Assembly (NCBI GenBank): GCA_900893395.1
Contig: CAAHFI011910589.1
Location: 1-64,000 of the forward strand
Direction of reading: 5' to 3'
Length of the DNA: 64,000 bases
Source: Euglena gracilis
Taxonomy: Eukaryota; Euglenozoa; Euglenophyceae; Euglenales; Euglenaceae
The notes under the pieces are model-generated. The model was not told where the DNA came from and did not search any database. It saw nothing but the letters and a program-made list of their open reading frames with translations. Of this stretch, positions 62,342 through 64,000 are shown piece by piece. The translations under genes and the position numbers were made by a program. Every line of letters starts with the position of its first letter. Position 1 is the first letter of the stretch.

Positions 62342-62926
62342 ACCACCACCACCACCACCACCACCACCACCACCACCACCACCCATAGCTGGCGTTTTTT
62401 TTGTTTTTTTTAAAAAAAACGTTTTTTTTGTTTTTTATTAAAAAAAACGGGCAAAAAAAACAGCAAAAAAAACAAAGGGGAAAATGATGGTCCAATTGTT
62501 GCCTTTGATCGCAAGGGTGAATTAATCTTAGCTCAAATGACTTGAAAACCAATACTTTTGGTTGTCTTCAACAAGAATGGTCAAAATAGGGCATTTCTCT
62601 GCCATTTTGGGATGTTTCAACTTGAAACATCCCAAATTTGGTGTCTTTCTCTCACCGAGGATGGGCCAAAAAAGCTAAAAGTAAAGGCAAAAAAATTTTT
62701 TTGCCCTGGACCCTCAATGGCGTTTTTTTTGTTTTTTTTAAAAAAAACATGTTTTTTTAAAAAAAAAACGTGTTTTTTTTTGACTTCGTTTTAAACGAAG
62801 TGCCAGCTATGCCACCACCACCACCACCACCACCACCACCACCACCACCACCACCACCACCACCACCACCACCACCACCACCACCGCCACCACCACCAGC
62901 AGCAGCACCAACACCAACAACAACGG

Positions 62927-62958
<32 letters not shown>

Positions 62959-63319
62959 GCACCAGCAATAACAACGCAACGACAACCACCACCACCTCCT
63001 CCCCCACACTACCACACACGCACGTGCTCCAAAGAAAATGTGACAATTTGACACAATGAGGATTTATTGTGAAAGTGTGATATCTCCCATATTTGGTGGA
63101 GGCAAAGGAAAAAGAAACGAAGCCTGAACGCAACTTCTCAAAGCATGTTTGTGGAGACTTGACGTGCGAGGCAACTTCAAAGAGCTCCATGGCATATTGT
63201 TCCAAGTTGGGCTTCAAATGATTGAAGCATGGCGCAATTTGAGGAAATTCAGAACATTGAGATTGAGATGAAGTTCGGTTGTTGAAGCGAAATGAAAAAA
63301 AAAGTGATCCGCGATCGTT
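61629..63319 (-). CDS. Multi-exon gene of unknown function (partial)
   Basis: Three minus-strand exons keep phase: 63319-63013, 62033-61862 and 61820-61629 (about 223 codons). The first follows AACCATGCCAG and ends TGTG|GTAGTG. The second ends AAACAG|GTGTTG. The third begins after ATTTTTCTAG and ends CGGAG|GTTAGG. The intron between the last two is 41 nt and has convincing ends. The first intron is 979 nt and contains two microsatellites and a 428-bp inverted-repeat element. Its acceptor (GGGGGAG) is poor, so that join is the weak point. Peptide landmarks are LEQYAMELFEVASHVKSPQT, WGSIFLALDDFSEQFELI and EYRNLHQLLKSNFMGDLKCP. The mixture is helical with several Cys in the last exon. No family recognised. 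The start, and any exons below 61629, were not found. Confidence 0.42.
62275..62383. repeat. Compound microsatellite (GCAC)n-(AC)n-(CAC)n
   Basis: ACGC/GCAC repeats pass into (AC)n and then (CAC)n up to 62383, where the CAC tract is cut by the inverted-repeat element. Confidence 0.95.
62384..62811. mobile_element. MITE-like element, 428 bp, inside a CAC microsatellite
   Basis: CATAGCTGGC (62384-62393) and GCCAGCTATG (62802-62811) are perfect 10-bp terminal inverted repeats. CAC/CCA repeats of the same strand sense lie on both sides, as if one tract had been split by insertion. Inside, an identical 31-bp word (TGGCG, then T8-G-T8-A8-C) occurs at 62390-62420 and 62718-62748. A 19-bp palindrome (ACTTCGTTT-T-AAACGAAGT) lies near the right end. 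There is no coding capacity for a transposase. Target duplication cannot be judged because the target is itself repetitive. Confidence 0.6.
62812..62995. repeat. (CCA)n microsatellite grading into CAG/CAA repeats
   Basis: Pure CCA/CAC to about 62884, then imperfect CAG, CAA and ACA triplets. Translations give poly-Pro, poly-His, poly-Val or poly-Trp, which are not genes. It lies within the long intron of the minus-strand gene. Confidence 0.95.
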
Positions 63320-63703
63320 CTGGCATGGTTAACTTGGGAGACTTGGGAAGCCAGATCGTTCAAAAAAAGCCCCCCTTCATGATCTGGTACAGATGACCTA
63401 ACCAACCGGGGGCGTCCCTCCCCCCTCCCCCCTTTCCTAACTGAGCCATTTTGTGACCAAAATTTAAACGCCTTTAAATGTTCAAAAAAAAAAGACAGCA
63501 AATTTGATGATTTAGAACCAATCCTAAAAAACACAAATTTGCATTTGGGAGTATGTTTAAAACTGATCCGCTTGCAAAAAATTTGGCAAGGTTTGGCAAT
63601 CCGGTTCGGCCTCCGGAGCCCCCCCCCTCCCTGAACCAGTCTGGGTCAAAATGATCCATGCGATCTAGTTAACGTGGTTGGTTTAGACCCCATGACTATC
63701 TTG
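63320..63703. other. Intergenic or upstream DNA
   Basis: C-rich tracts (63416-63431, 63619-63627) and A-runs. A minus frame next to the exon at 63319 is open but of doubtful quality. No promoter motif stands out. Confidence 0.4.
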
Positions 63704-63756
63704 ACCCCCCCAATTTGGCTGCCCTTCGGGCCTCCCCTTGCAGCCAATTATGGGGG
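63704..63756. repeat. C-run/G-run palindrome, member 3
   Basis: C7, then AATTTGGCTGC (63712-63722), an inner GCCC-TTC-GGGC hairpin, then GCAGCCAATTA and TG6. The outer arms pair with one bulged T. A second half-arm (CCATAATTGTC-C11) follows to 63785. Confidence 0.85.
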
Positions 63757-64000
63757 GAACCTCCCCATAATTGTCCCCCCCCCCCGATGCCCGGCCTTCT
63801 TAGGTGCGAACCCCCAAAAAACCCGCACCACAATCCCAAGGCAGAATCTTTTGAAATGAAACCCCAATTGGGGGGATATTGAGGGGGGTCACGGTAGATA
63901 AGGATAGGTGCCCTCTGCCTTCAATCATTTAGGACCCTCCACCGTGTCTTTTTGTGAAGTTTACCACTTCGAAGCTCAAACCCCCCCCCCGGTGGTGGTT
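63757..64000. other. Window end, homopolymer-rich
   Basis: C-runs at 63775-63785 and 63981-63990. No feature is recognised. Confidence 0.5.

Noticed and set aside
62770-63217. Long poly-Pro, poly-Val and poly-Trp ORFs.
   Set aside because: They are translations of a CCA microsatellite; only the part above 63013 on the minus strand has protein-like sequence and is kept as an exon.

Overview
The window is nuclear DNA of a microbial eukaryote, probably a protist or alga that I cannot place further. The evidence is short GT-AG introns (41 to about 120 nt), genes split into small exons, a very large tandem satellite, CA and CAC microsatellites, and intergenic DNA full of G, C, A and T homopolymers. 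I see no operons, and no tRNA, rRNA or CRISPR array.

Layout. (1) 1-38922 is one head-to-tail array of a 443-bp satellite: 88 complete units and a truncated last one. A core of 57 units (3098-28344) is almost perfectly uniform in length. The block at 30112-37482 is peppered with homopolymer contractions that look more like unpolished long reads than old divergence. The array stops at 38922. A diverged piece of the same unit sits 180 bp beyond, and a reverse-complement piece lies at 61382-61470. (2) 39.2-42.1 kb is the clearest genic region, on the minus strand. It holds a five-exon gene for a tyrosine recombinase of about 475 residues (40305-42094), a likely terminal exon (39887-40066) and a coding-like but interrupted stretch (39205-39791). 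(3) 42.1-46.3 kb is homopolymer-rich intergenic DNA with scattered relics of the next repeat family. (4) 46289-52200 is a second tandem array: five units of about 1.2 kb in an A-B-A-B-C order, which gives a 2.44-kb dimer. Each unit carries a minus-strand reading frame around a conserved block (CFEKGDEDKVVGVYDVHC in the B type). (5) 52.2-64 kb is sparse. It has a few coding-like minus-strand exons (54.7-55.5, 56.28-56.59 and 61.6-63.3 kb) and one small plus-strand ORF (58811-58984). It also holds a segment that reads like bacterial DNA (about 59240-59530) and several families of short hairpins bounded by C-runs and G-runs. A 428-bp element with 10-bp terminal inverted repeats interrupts a CAC microsatellite, apparently inside an intron.

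No pathway links the genes. The themes are tandem amplification, dispersed fragments of the amplified units, and small foldback elements. Function is assigned only to the recombinase. The other coding calls rest on amino-acid composition, open frames and splice-site phase, and carry low confidence.
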